Assembly (NCBI GenBank): GCA_009774245.1
Contig: VSNM01000012.1
Coordinates: 1-64,000, forward strand
Origin: Lachnospiraceae bacterium
GTDB lineage: Bacteria > Bacillota > Clostridia > Lachnospirales > Lachnospiraceae
DNA: 64,000 nucleotides
Reading direction: 5' to 3'
In this document: positions 9,062-17,718 of the stretch, piece after piece
Layout: each line of letters opens with the position of its first letter
Position numbering within the stretch: position 1 is the first letter of the stretch
Translations under genes and position numbers: made by a program
Notes under the pieces: model-generated
Told to the model about the DNA's origin: nothing
Databases searched by the model: none
The model's input: only the letters and a program-made list of their open reading frames with translations

Positions 9062-9963
9062 TAATGACACTGGACGCGGGTTTTTTTGACAGGCTCTCAA
9101 GGCTCCGGATGGCGATGGGACACAGGGCTTCCATGAATCTGACGGGAAACCGCAAATCGACGCAGAAGGGTTCCTCCACGGAGTTCTCGGATTTTCGGGA
9201 GTATATGCCGGGCGATGACATACGGCGCATTGACTGGAACGCCTACGGGCGGCTTGACAGGCTGTACGTGAAGGAGTACATGGAGGAGAAGGAGGCGGTT
9301 GTCTCCATATTAATAGATACCAGCGCCTCTATGGAGTATGGGGTGCATAAAAAGAGTGAGAGAGCCTGCACGCTGGCGGCAGCGTTTGCCTATATGGGGC
9401 TAAATAATATGGACCGCGTGATGGTTTACGATATGCAGCAGATGCAGCAGCCATTTGTGGCCGGAGGCGGAAAGCGCGCGCTGCCAAAGCTTACGGATTG
9501 GCTGGAACAGCGTTCTTTTGATGGAACGGTGGATGTGAGTGAGGCCGTCAGACAGCTTCCGATGAAGGGACCTGGCGTGACCATGATCATTAGCGATTTT
9601 TTGCAGGATTCCTTTGTCGATTCTGGTCAGGAACAGGAGATCATAGGGAAGCTTCTGCGCTTTCTGGACTACAGGAGGCAGCGGACGGCGCTTCTGCATG
9701 TGATGGCGGGGGAGGAACTCTCGCCGGGGCTTTCCGAGGAGCTTGTTGGCACACGGAACCTGATCGATATGGAGGAGAAGAGTGTTCTGCGCCTGACGCT
9801 GGACGCCGCCAGTATTCGTGTGTACGAGCAGGCGGTGCAGGATTTTTTGTCGGGACTGCGGCATGAGTGCGCGCGGAGGGGCGCGTTTTATGCGGTATGT
9901 AGTACGGAGACGGATATTTACCAACTGGTTTTTCAGGAGCTGAGAAAATTATATGATTTTTGA
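9058..9963 (+). CDS. DUF58 / vWA-fold protein
   Basis: 301 residues. The DUF58 motif YMPGDDIRRIDWNAYGRL at about residues 50-67 is followed by a vWA-like domain with the metal-site motif DTSASM. No TM helix, so it is cytoplasmic. Start ATG 9058 overlaps the MoxR stop; its own 3' end overlaps the next gene by 11 nt. Standard partner of MoxR and BatA-like membrane proteins; probably an adaptor or client of the ATPase. Confidence 0.92.
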   Translation: MIMTLDAGFFDRLSRLRMAMGHRASMNLTGNRKSTQKGSSTEFSDFREYMPGDDIRRIDWNAYGRLDRLYVKEYMEEKEAVVSILIDTSASMEYGVHKKSERACTLAAAFAYMGLNNMDRVMVYDMQQMQQPFVAGGGKRALPKLTDWLEQRSFDGTVDVSEAVRQLPMKGPGVTMIISDFLQDSFVDSGQEQEIIGKLLRFLDYRRQRTALLHVMAGEELSPGLSEELVGTRNLIDMEEKSVLRLTLDAASIRVYEQAVQDFLSGLRHECARRGAFYAVCSTETDIYQLVFQELRKLYDF

Positions 9964-12900
9964 GAATTTATGGCCGCTGTTTTTTCTGGCGGCGGTGCCG
10001 GTAGTTATCATTTTATATTTGTTAAAACCAAAGGGGACAGACTATCTGATCTCCTCTAATCTTTTGTGGAAAAAGCTGCTGAAAAACGAACAGTCGCGGA
10101 CTTTTTTTGAGAAGTTTGTGCACAACATTCTCATGTATCTGCAGATCTTGATCATAGCGCTGCTGGTGGTCGCGCTGATGTCGCCGTTTATCAGGATGAA
10201 CGGACACAGCGGTGGGAGAAAGGTACTGTTGATCGACACCAGCGCCAGTATGCAGCATGTGGACGCCTCGGGAAAAAGCCGCCTGGAGGAGGCAGTGGAG
10301 CAGGCGTGCGACTGTGTGCGGACGGCGCAGAATACCCGTTTTTCCATTGTGACAGCGGACGCCGCAGGCGCGAAGCTGTTGGCAGTTGATATCGCAGACG
10401 CGGACAGTCTGGTGCGCACGCTGCGGGGGATTGAATGCGGTGACAGCGGCGGAAGTCTCACACAGGCGCAGGCGACGTTGGACACCCTGATCGGAGCTGT
10501 CGCAGATGAGAAGATGGACGGTGAGGAGAATGCCGCGGATGTGCTTGTCTACACGGATGGTCAGGGCGCGTCGGCGTTTGCGGAGCTGCGAAGCAATGCG
10601 GGAAAGGAGCTGTATGTGGCGGGCAGTGAAGCCTCCAATGTCGCGAACGAATATACGGCATTCTCCAGCCGCAGGGACGGTCTGTATGATGTGATGGTGA
10701 GTGTCACCAATTATAGCGATGAGGAAGCTTCTTTTGATGTCAGTCTGTATGATGACGAGAGCTATGACAATAAGCTGATTGCGCTGGCGTCGATGCGACT
10801 AGCGCCTTCCGAGAGCAGAATCTGTTTCTTTGAGGAGGTGGACTGGCGGGGGAGGACGATGGTCTCCCGCATTGACAAAATAGCATTCGCCAGCGGTGTG
10901 CGTGACAGTCTTGTGCGAGACAATGATTCTGCGGCAGTGAAAAGCCGTGAAAATCTGATGCAGGGACTGCTTGTCGGGGACGGGAACACGTTTATCGAAA
11001 AAGCGTATCTCGCCGTCACAGGAGATAGTATTGTCAAGGCAAAGACCGACACGGCAGTGACGGAACTGTCAGATGCGGAGGACTTGCTGATGCCGAGGAC
11101 TCCATTGAAGGAACAGGGTTATAATGTCGTGATCTACGACGCGGAGCAGACGCCGCAGGCTGAGGGGACGAACCGGCTGATTTTTGGCCGTACCGGCGGA
11201 GAGGTGACAGAGACACTGGAAAATGTGGTGCTCGACATGACAGATTGTGATCTGACTGCCGGTCTGTCCGGTTTTACGATCGGTGTAAACACGGCTTACT
11301 GCTTTGCGCTTCCGGAGGGGGCGGAGAGCTTTCTGGAGTACGATGAAAAGTGCGTCGGCTATTACAGAGAGCTGGACGACAGGAAGGAGATCGTCGTCGG
11401 ATTTGACATACGGGAGTCTGATTTTCCGCTGCGCGCGGAGTTTCCGGTCTTTCTGGCAAATGCCATGATCTATCTCTCGGACACTTCATGGCTTGCCACG
11501 AATGTCTATTACGCGGGTGAGGAGATCGTCCTGCAGCCATGGGCGGAGCTTGACAGAAGTCAGTTTGAGAGCCGTCCGGACAGGGCGGGGCTGTACGCGA
11601 TCGGAAATGAGGATTATCAGGAAAATTATGTGGTGCGTTTCCAGACAGCCACAGAGTCGGACGGCAGAATAACCGCTGACATGGAGAGCCTTCCCGCAGA
11701 CAACACTGACGCAGTGCGTCAGCAGAAGGTAAAACAGACAGTCAGGCATCTGTTTATCCTGCTGGCAATGGTATTTCTGGTGGTCGAGTGGATTGTCTAT
11801 GTGCGCCAGATGCGTTATCGGGGGAAATTCTATCTGATCGTGCGCGGCGCGGTGTTTCTGTGCGTGCTGCTGGCATTTTTTGGTATACGGATTTACAGGG
11901 GCAGCGGCAGGACTGCGACAGTCTTTGTGGTGGACTTGTCCAACAGCAATGAGGAACATCTTGACGAGGCGCAGAAGTATCTGCAGGAGACGATCGCAAA
12001 GATGCCTTCCGGCAATACCTATGGGATTGTGACGTTTGGGAAGGACACACTCGTGGAGCAGTTTTTGACGTCAGAGCATCATTATGGCGGACTGATGACG
12101 CTTCCGGACAAGACGGCGACAAATTTTGAGGAGGCTGTTTCCAAGGCGCTTACACTGATTCCAGGGGAGTACAGCAAGCGGCTTGTGGTGCTCACGGACG
12201 GCAGGGAGACGAGGGGTGATATCCGGAACATGGTGCAGGCGCTGACGGCCGGTCAGGCAGAGCTTCTGACGCTGTTGTACGAGAATGAGGAGACCCCCGA
12301 CGCTTACATTGATAATGTCACGCTTCCGGCATATCTGCATCCCGGCGATAAATATTCGATCACGGTGTTGGTGGAGAGCAATTATGACACAGATGCTGTG
12401 ATCGCGCTCTATGATGGAAGCAGCCAGACGGCGGCAAATAACGTGCATCTGAACAGGGGAAGCAACCGTTTTGTGTTCAGCGCGCAGGTGGATGCTGACA
12501 TGGACAGCGGCGCGACGGAAAACCTGCGGGTACGGGTGCAGGCAGAGGGCGATACCTGTCAGGAGAATGATTTTTTCAGCGCTTACTCTGTGGTGGAGAC
12601 ACCGCCGCGTGTGCTGGTCATCTCAGGACGAGGCGTCAGTACTGCCGGATTTGCCTCTGTGCTGAATGTGGCGGGCTGTGATTACAATGTCGTCTCTGCG
12701 CGGAATGCGCCGGACAACATCAATGATATGCTGGATTACAAATCAATCATACTGGTGAATACCTACATTGATGATCTGCCGGAGAAGTTTCTGGACAATC
12801 TGGAGACCTATGTAAAGGATTATGGCTGCGGTTTTGTCTGCTGTGGCGGGGAGGACAGCTTTGCGCTTGGCGGCTATCGGAATACAGTGCTGGAGACAGT

Positions 12901-14515
12901 GCTGCCTGTGGATATGCAGCTTCGGGGTGTGAATGAGATGCCGACGATGGCAATGGTTATGGTTATTGACCGCTCCGGCAGCATGACAGGCAGCGCGGGA
13001 GGGAATGGCATCAGCAATCTGGACATCGCGGTCAGGTCGGCGGAGGTGGCAGTGGACAATCTGGGTGACTCCGACTATGTGGGCGTCCTCACTTTTGATG
13101 ACCAGTATCAATGGCAGGTTGAGCTCACAACGGCTGATGACAAGGCGGCGGTCAAAGACCAGATCAGGCAGATCAGCGATGGCGGCGGCACGACGATCAA
13201 GCCTGCGCTGCAGGAGGCCGTCAGGGCGCTCGCGGGGAGCGAGGCGTCGATCAGACATATCGTGCTTCTGACAGATGGTATGGGAGAGACGGACAATTTT
13301 GCAGATGTGATTGACGATTGTGCGGACAGTGATATCACATTGTCCACGGTGGCGGTCGGTGAGGATTCGGACACAAGACTGCTGCAGCGCCTGGCAGACC
13401 GGTGCGGCGGCAGGTACTACTATTCGGATGAATCCAGCGATATTCCGCGGATTTTCGCACAGGAGGTCTTTTTGGGAGGAGACAGCTATATTCAGAATGG
13501 CGTCTTTTCGCTATCTGTGCAGCAGAATCACGAACTGACGGGCAGTCTGTTTCCAGATGGCTGGCCGGCGCTGTACGGATATGTCTCCGCGACGCCCAAG
13601 ACTGCTTCCAGTCCCGTGATCATGTCCGGTGAGAAGGGCGATCCGATCCTGACGGTGTGGCAGTACGGACTGGGCAGGACCGTGGCCTGGAACAGCGATG
13701 TCACCGGCGAGTGGACCGGCGCCTTTGCAGGACAGGAGGATTACGTACAGCTCTGGAAGCGCATCGTGGATTATTCCACGGGAAATGCCGGCATGGGTGG
13801 TGACAGTGTTGATGTAGTGACAATCGGCGAGCGGACGGAGGTGAACTATCAGACCAGCGATTATGGCAGCGCGACAGAGATCCTGGTGACGGTGATCAAT
13901 CCGGATGGCGATGTGGCGGAGGAGAAGCTGCATGCTACAGCGCCGGGAAAATACACGGCGGAGCTGTCCACACCGCAGACAGGCTTATACCATTTCAATA
14001 TACGCCGCACAGAAGACGGGGAGATACGAAACTATATGACTACCGCGGCCGCGGTACAGTTTTCGGACGAGTATAAGTTCGATGTGAGCGCGGACGCTTA
14101 TCTGAAGTTTGTGGAGCAGTATGGCAGGCTCATCACAGAGCAGGATTCCGTCTGGACGCGGCTCTCCACAAAGACAAGGGAGAGCTATCCTTTGACAAAC
14201 TGGCTGCTGGCGCTCGCAGTCTGCCTGTTTCTCGCAGACGTGGCAATGCGGCGGTTCCAGTATGTGCCGAGGCGGATTGCGGTAGGAACAGGGCGTAAGG
14301 CGCCGCAGTCTGTCGAGAACACAGTTCGGCAGGCGCAGGGCGGCAGCGCGCCGCAGGAATTTCATATTACACAGGCGCCAGAAATGGAGGAAGCGCGCAC
14401 GGAAAAAAAGGCAGAGAGACTAAAAAAACAGAAAAAACAAAAGAAAAACGAACAGACCGTGCAGACACTTGATACATCACAGTTGTTGAAGAAAAAGGAT
14501 GACAGGAAATTATGA
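9953..14515 (+). CDS. Giant membrane vWA protein, apparent fusion of two BatA-like proteins
   Basis: 1520 residues. N-terminal BatA-type hairpin (TM about 7-25 and 57-80), vWA domain 1 with DTSASM at 95-100, an outside beta region, then a second TM pair near 600-650, a vWA-like domain with DLSNS near 660, a Rossmann-type segment (VLVISGRG; GFVCCGGEDSFALGG), a third vWA domain with the complete MIDAS start DRSGSM near 1003 and LTDGMGE, a glutamine-amidotransferase-like/beta-sandwich end, one last TM helix near 1415-1435 and a Lys/Gln-rich cytosolic tail. Two BatA-like halves that are usually separate genes seem joined. It overlaps DUF58 at the 5' end and MATE by ATGA at the 3' end. Likely function: envelope complex assembled by MoxR; substrate unknown. 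Confidence 0.85.
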   Translation: MIFENLWPLFFLAAVPVVIILYLLKPKGTDYLISSNLLWKKLLKNEQSRTFFEKFVHNILMYLQILIIALLVVALMSPFIRMNGHSGGRKVLLIDTSASMQHVDASGKSRLEEAVEQACDCVRTAQNTRFSIVTADAAGAKLLAVDIADADSLVRTLRGIECGDSGGSLTQAQATLDTLIGAVADEKMDGEENAADVLVYTDGQGASAFAELRSNAGKELYVAGSEASNVANEYTAFSSRRDGLYDVMVSVTNYSDEEASFDVSLYDDESYDNKLIALASMRLAPSESRICFFEEVDWRGRTMVSRIDKIAFASGVRDSLVRDNDSAAVKSRENLMQGLLVGDGNTFIEKAYLAVTGDSIVKAKTDTAVTELSDAEDLLMPRTPLKEQGYNVVIYDAEQTPQAEGTNRLIFGRTGGEVTETLENVVLDMTDCDLTAGLSGFTIGVNTAYCFALPEGAESFLEYDEKCVGYYRELDDRKEIVVGFDIRESDFPLRAEFPVFLANAMIYLSDTSWLATNVYYAGEEIVLQPWAELDRSQFESRPDRAGLYAIGNEDYQENYVVRFQTATESDGRITADMESLPADNTDAVRQQKVKQTVRHLFILLAMVFLVVEWIVYVRQMRYRGKFYLIVRGAVFLCVLLAFFGIRIYRGSGRTATVFVVDLSNSNEEHLDEAQKYLQETIAKMPSGNTYGIVTFGKDTLVEQFLTSEHHYGGLMTLPDKTATNFEEAVSKALTLIPGEYSKRLVVLTDGRETRGDIRNMVQALTAGQAELLTLLYENEETPDAYIDNVTLPAYLHPGDKYSITVLVESNYDTDAVIALYDGSSQTAANNVHLNRGSNRFVFSAQVDADMDSGATENLRVRVQAEGDTCQENDFFSAYSVVETPPRVLVISGRGVSTAGFASVLNVAGCDYNVVSARNAPDNINDMLDYKSIILVNTYIDDLPEKFLDNLETYVKDYGCGFVCCGGEDSFALGGYRNTVLETVLPVDMQLRGVNEMPTMAMVMVIDRSGSMTGSAGGNGISNLDIAVRSAEVAVDNLGDSDYVGVLTFDDQYQWQVELTTADDKAAVKDQIRQISDGGGTTIKPALQEAVRALAGSEASIRHIVLLTDGMGETDNFADVIDDCADSDITLSTVAVGEDSDTRLLQRLADRCGGRYYYSDESSDIPRIFAQEVFLGGDSYIQNGVFSLSVQQNHELTGSLFPDGWPALYGYVSATPKTASSPVIMSGEKGDPILTVWQYGLGRTVAWNSDVTGEWTGAFAGQEDYVQLWKRIVDYSTGNAGMGGDSVDVVTIGERTEVNYQTSDYGSATEILVTVINPDGDVAEEKLHATAPGKYTAELSTPQTGLYHFNIRRTEDGEIRNYMTTAAAVQFSDEYKFDVSADAYLKFVEQYGRLITEQDSVWTRLSTKTRESYPLTNWLLALAVCLFLADVAMRRFQYVPRRIAVGTGRKAPQSVENTVRQAQGGSAPQEFHITQAPEMEEARTEKKAERLKKQKKQKKNEQTVQTLDTSQLLKKKDDRKL

Positions 14516-15852
14516 TCAAGAAAAAAGAATTTTATCGGAATCTGACAAGGCTTGCGCTTCCGATCGCGCTCCAGAGTCTGATGCTGGCATCGGTCGCGGC
14601 CGGTGATGCGCTGATGCTTGGGAAGGTCGCCCAGGATGAGATGACAGCCGTCTCACTGGCAACCCAGATTCAGTTTGTCCAGAATATGTTCCTCTCGGCG
14701 GCTACGGCGGCGGGAGCGATCCTTGGAGCGCAGTACTGGGGAAAAGGAGACAGGAGGACGCTGGAGGATGTCTTTAATATCATGCTCCGGGTTTGCGGAG
14801 GTATCTCTGTCATATTTTTTCTGGCCTGCGAGTTAGTGCCGGAGCAACTGATGCACATTTTTACGCATGACGCGCCGCTGATTGCTGTTGGCGGCTCCTA
14901 TCTGCGCATTGCGGGCTGGTCGTATCTGATCACGGGGATATCCCAGTGTTATCTGACCACGATGAAAGTGTCGGAGCACGTAAAGCCTGGGGCATTGATT
15001 AGTTCCTGCGCTGTGTTGTTGAACATATGTTTAAATGCGGTGTTTATCTTCGGACTGCTGGGAGCGCCGAGGATGCAGGCAAAGGGGGCTGCGTTGGCCA
15101 CCACTATTTCCCGTATTGTCGAGCTTGTTTTATGCATTTCCGTATCCCTGCAATCGTCCCATGTCCGTCCGGCATTGGACAGAATGTGGAAACTGCCAAA
15201 GCAGCTCAGGTCTGATTTTATAAGGCAATGTTTGCCTCTCATGGGCGGTTCGCTGTGCTGGGGTGTAGGTTTTACCTCATACACTGCGATTATGGGGCAT
15301 ATGGGAACTGACGCTGCCGCGGCAAACTCTGTGGCAGCGGTGGTCAGGGACCTGATCTGCTGCATGTGCAATGGGATTGGCAGTGCGGCGGGTATTATGG
15401 TGGGAAATGAACTCGGCGCAGGGCGGCTTGAGATGGGGAAGGCATATGGAATCAAGCTCAAAAATATTTCTTTTGTGATCGGGTTTCTGTCCACGGCATT
15501 GGTGCTTGCGGTGACGCCGCTGGTAGTGCGCATGGTTATCCTGACGGACCAGGCAAGGGGATATCTCATGGGAATGATGGTGATTATGTCCATTTACATG
15601 ATCGGGCGCTGTGTGAACACGGTCACGATCAACGGCGTGCTGGACGGCGGAGGTGATACGCTCTTTGATATGTACAGCCTGATTGTCTGTATGTGGCTGA
15701 TCGCCATTCCATTGGCGCTTGTCGGAGCATTTGTGCTGCACTGGTCGCCGCTTGCGGTCTATGCCTGTACCTGTCTGGATGAAGTGGGCAAGATTCCCTG
15801 GGTGATGGCACGGTTTCGGAAATATAAGTGGGTGCAGGATTTGACGAGGTAG
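14512..15852 (+). CDS. MATE-family multidrug/organic cation antiporter
   Basis: 446 residues with about 12 TM helices in two related halves. The N-terminal LPIALQSLMLASVAAGDALML and GAILGAQYWGKGD are typical of MATE efflux proteins, as is the second-half AAGIMVGNELGAG. It would exchange cationic compounds against Na+ or H+. Start ATG 14512 overlaps the stop of the vWA gene, so it belongs to the same transcript even though the function looks unrelated. Substrate unknown. Confidence 0.92.
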   Translation: MIKKKEFYRNLTRLALPIALQSLMLASVAAGDALMLGKVAQDEMTAVSLATQIQFVQNMFLSAATAAGAILGAQYWGKGDRRTLEDVFNIMLRVCGGISVIFFLACELVPEQLMHIFTHDAPLIAVGGSYLRIAGWSYLITGISQCYLTTMKVSEHVKPGALISSCAVLLNICLNAVFIFGLLGAPRMQAKGAALATTISRIVELVLCISVSLQSSHVRPALDRMWKLPKQLRSDFIRQCLPLMGGSLCWGVGFTSYTAIMGHMGTDAAAANSVAAVVRDLICCMCNGIGSAAGIMVGNELGAGRLEMGKAYGIKLKNISFVIGFLSTALVLAVTPLVVRMVILTDQARGYLMGMMVIMSIYMIGRCVNTVTINGVLDGGGDTLFDMYSLIVCMWLIAIPLALVGAFVLHWSPLAVYACTCLDEVGKIPWVMARFRKYKWVQDLTR

Positions 15853-15891
15853 TGTTTTGGGCTTTTGTATATGGTTCTGGAGGTATAAGAG

Positions 15892-17481
15892 ATGAAACGC
15901 AGGTTTAATATAACAGGTTCTTGTAATTTGCAAAGACATTACATGGTAAAGCTTGATAGCAGATTAAAACAGATTAAGGAAAATTATGTTGATTATGGCA
16001 GTTATTTCGTCATTAACAGAGGACGCCAATATGGCAAGACAACAACGATTAGAGCTTTGGAAGAGTATTTAAAAGATGATTATATTGTTCTGTCCCTTGA
16101 TTTTCAGGAGCTTGGAACAGAGGAATTTGCAGACGAGCCGACATTTGTACGTTCTTTTACAGAAGTGCTTATAAGGGCATTTCAAATGAATAAATTATCG
16201 GGTAGCGAAGGATTATTGAAAGCACTGAATGAGTTTATAAAAAAAGGTGATAACGGCTTGAAGAACTTGTTTGTTCAGTTAAGCGCTCTGTGCGAAAACA
16301 GTCCGCGTCCGATTGTGCTTATGATTGACGAAGTTGACAGTGCAAGTAATAATCAGGTATTTGTCGATTTTCTTGCGCAGCTTAGGAGTTATTATTTAAA
16401 GCGCGATAAAATGCCCATTTTTCATTCCGTAATTCTCGCTGGCGTTTATGACATAAAAAACCTGAAATTAAAATTGCGTCCCGATTCGGAACACCAGTAT
16501 AACAGTCCATGGAACATTGCCGCGAAATTCAAGATTGATATGAGTTTTTCCTCTGAACAGATAGCTTCCATGTTGGATGAATATGAAAACGACAAGCATA
16601 CAGGTATGGATATACAGACAGTTGCGGACGAGATATATCAGTACACATCAGGATACCCCGTGCTTGTATCGTCAATCTGCAAATGCATTGATGAAGAACT
16701 GATTGAAGACGGCGTATTTGAAGATTTGAAAACTGCGTGGACAAAGGATGGAGTGGCAGTGGCTGTAAAGCTTATATTAAAAGATAGTTCTCCATTGTTC
16801 GAAAGCTTGGCAAAGCAGCTTGACACATATGCAGACCTTTACAAAATAGTGGAGGATATCATATATTGCGGGAAGAAAATACCGTTCAGCCTTGAAGAGA
16901 AATCCATTAGTCTGGGCAATATGTTTGGATACCTGAAAGAAGAGAACGGTCATGTGGCAATCGCAAACAGGATGTTTGAAATGTGTCTTTTAAATATGTT
17001 TATGGCAAAGGAAGCAATACACAGCGATGTCTACGCGCAGGGCGGCAGTGACAGGATTGATTTCATAAAGGATAACATGCTTGACATGGAGCTTGTGCTG
17101 AAAAAGTTTGTTGAGTATTTCAATGAAATATGCAGTCAGAAAGATGCAAAGTTTATTGAGAAATATGGGCGGAAAATTTTCCTGATATATCTGAAACCCA
17201 TCATCAACGGAACCGGAAATTATTATATTGAAGCACAGACAAGGGATGAGCGGCGCACGGATGTCATTGTTGACTACCGTGGCGAACAGTTTATTGTCGA
17301 GCTGAAAATCTGGCATGGGAATGAATACAACGAACGCGGAGAGGAGCAGCTTACGGATTATCTTGAATATTATCATAAGGACAAAGGGTATCTGCTGAGT
17401 TTTAACTTTAATAAAAATAAGAAAATAGGTGTGAACGAGATAGAAATCAGAAACAAGACAATTATCGAGGCAGTTGTGTAA
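15892..17481 (+). CDS. AAA-like ATPase with C-terminal PD-(D/E)XK nuclease-like domain
   Basis: 529 residues, start ATG 15892 with GGAGG at good spacing. N-terminal MKRRFNITGSCNLQRHYMV and P-loop NRGRQYGKTTTIRAL (about 42-56), Walker B IVLMIDEVDSA (about 140-150), then the conserved block PDSEHQYNSPWNIAA and, near the C-terminus, RTDVIVDYRGEQFIVELKIW, the PD-(D/E)XK pattern D-x(n)-ExK. This is the widespread clostridial AAA-like (PF14516-type)/DUF1703-like family, often in many copies and suspected to be mobile or defence-linked; its role is unknown. Base use is AT-richer than the flanking operons. A decayed paralogue lies at 1168-2063. A terminator follows. Confidence 0.88.
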   Translation: MKRRFNITGSCNLQRHYMVKLDSRLKQIKENYVDYGSYFVINRGRQYGKTTTIRALEEYLKDDYIVLSLDFQELGTEEFADEPTFVRSFTEVLIRAFQMNKLSGSEGLLKALNEFIKKGDNGLKNLFVQLSALCENSPRPIVLMIDEVDSASNNQVFVDFLAQLRSYYLKRDKMPIFHSVILAGVYDIKNLKLKLRPDSEHQYNSPWNIAAKFKIDMSFSSEQIASMLDEYENDKHTGMDIQTVADEIYQYTSGYPVLVSSICKCIDEELIEDGVFEDLKTAWTKDGVAVAVKLILKDSSPLFESLAKQLDTYADLYKIVEDIIYCGKKIPFSLEEKSISLGNMFGYLKEENGHVAIANRMFEMCLLNMFMAKEAIHSDVYAQGGSDRIDFIKDNMLDMELVLKKFVEYFNEICSQKDAKFIEKYGRKIFLIYLKPIINGTGNYYIEAQTRDERRTDVIVDYRGEQFIVELKIWHGNEYNERGEEQLTDYLEYYHKDKGYLLSFNFNKNKKIGVNEIEIRNKTIIEAVV

Positions 17482-17502
17482 GGCAGTTGTGAATATCTAT
17501 AC

Positions 17503-17550
17503 AAAACTGGAGCAAACCTGTATGATGCTAACAGATTTGCTCCAGTTTTT
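17503..17550. terminator. Bidirectional rho-independent terminator
   Basis: Perfect 14-bp stem AAAACTGGAGCAAA / TTTGCTCCAGTTTT (17503-17516, 17536-17549). A T-run follows on the plus strand and an A-run precedes it, so it can stop transcripts from both the nuclease-like gene and the converging AAA-ATPase operon. Confidence 0.88.
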
Positions 17551-17557
17551 ATGCACA

Positions 17558-17602
17558 CGGGCACCCAAAGGAAAAATGTCAGCTAAGGCTGACGGGTGCC
17601 CG
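17558..17602. other. Long inverted repeat between converging operons
   Basis: Outer stem CGGGCACCC / GGGTGCCCG (17558-17566, 17594-17602) and inner stem GTCAGC / GCTGAC (17578-17583, 17588-17593), with 11 unpaired bases on one side only. No T-run follows. It may be an RNA structure at the 3' end of either transcript or a protein site. Confidence 0.6.
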
Positions 17603-17607
17603 GCGCG

Positions 17608-17643
17608 CGAGTAGGGGAAGATGGCTCTTCCCTACTCGATTTT
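17608..17643 (+). terminator. Second hairpin with a T-run
   Basis: Stem CGAGTAGGGGAAGA / TCTTCCCTACTCG (17608-17621, 17626-17638) with one bulged G, followed by ATTTTC. Back-up terminator for the plus strand. On the minus strand it overlaps the 3' end of the small reading frame at 17632-17718. Confidence 0.6.
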
Positions 17644-17718
17644 CACTTCATACTTATTGGATTTCCGGTATCGCTCCGGCAGGTTTGGAGACCGCGGGAG
17701 CAGGTCATATTTCCCCAT
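17632..17718 (-). CDS. Possible 28-residue basic mini-protein overlapping the AAA-ATPase stop
   Basis: Minus-strand ATG at 17716-17718 lies inside the last codons of the AAA ATPase, right after GGGGGAGGT, and opens a frame ending at TAG 17632-17634. The product begins MGKYDLLPRSPNLPERYRKS and is rich in Arg/Lys and Pro. Codons are of the type used by neighbours. It may be a translationally coupled mini-gene, or the ancestral C-terminus of the ATPase put out of frame by a small indel. Nothing is recognised in it. Hypothetical. Confidence 0.3.
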   Translation of the reverse strand: MGKYDLLPRSPNLPERYRKSNKYEVKIE

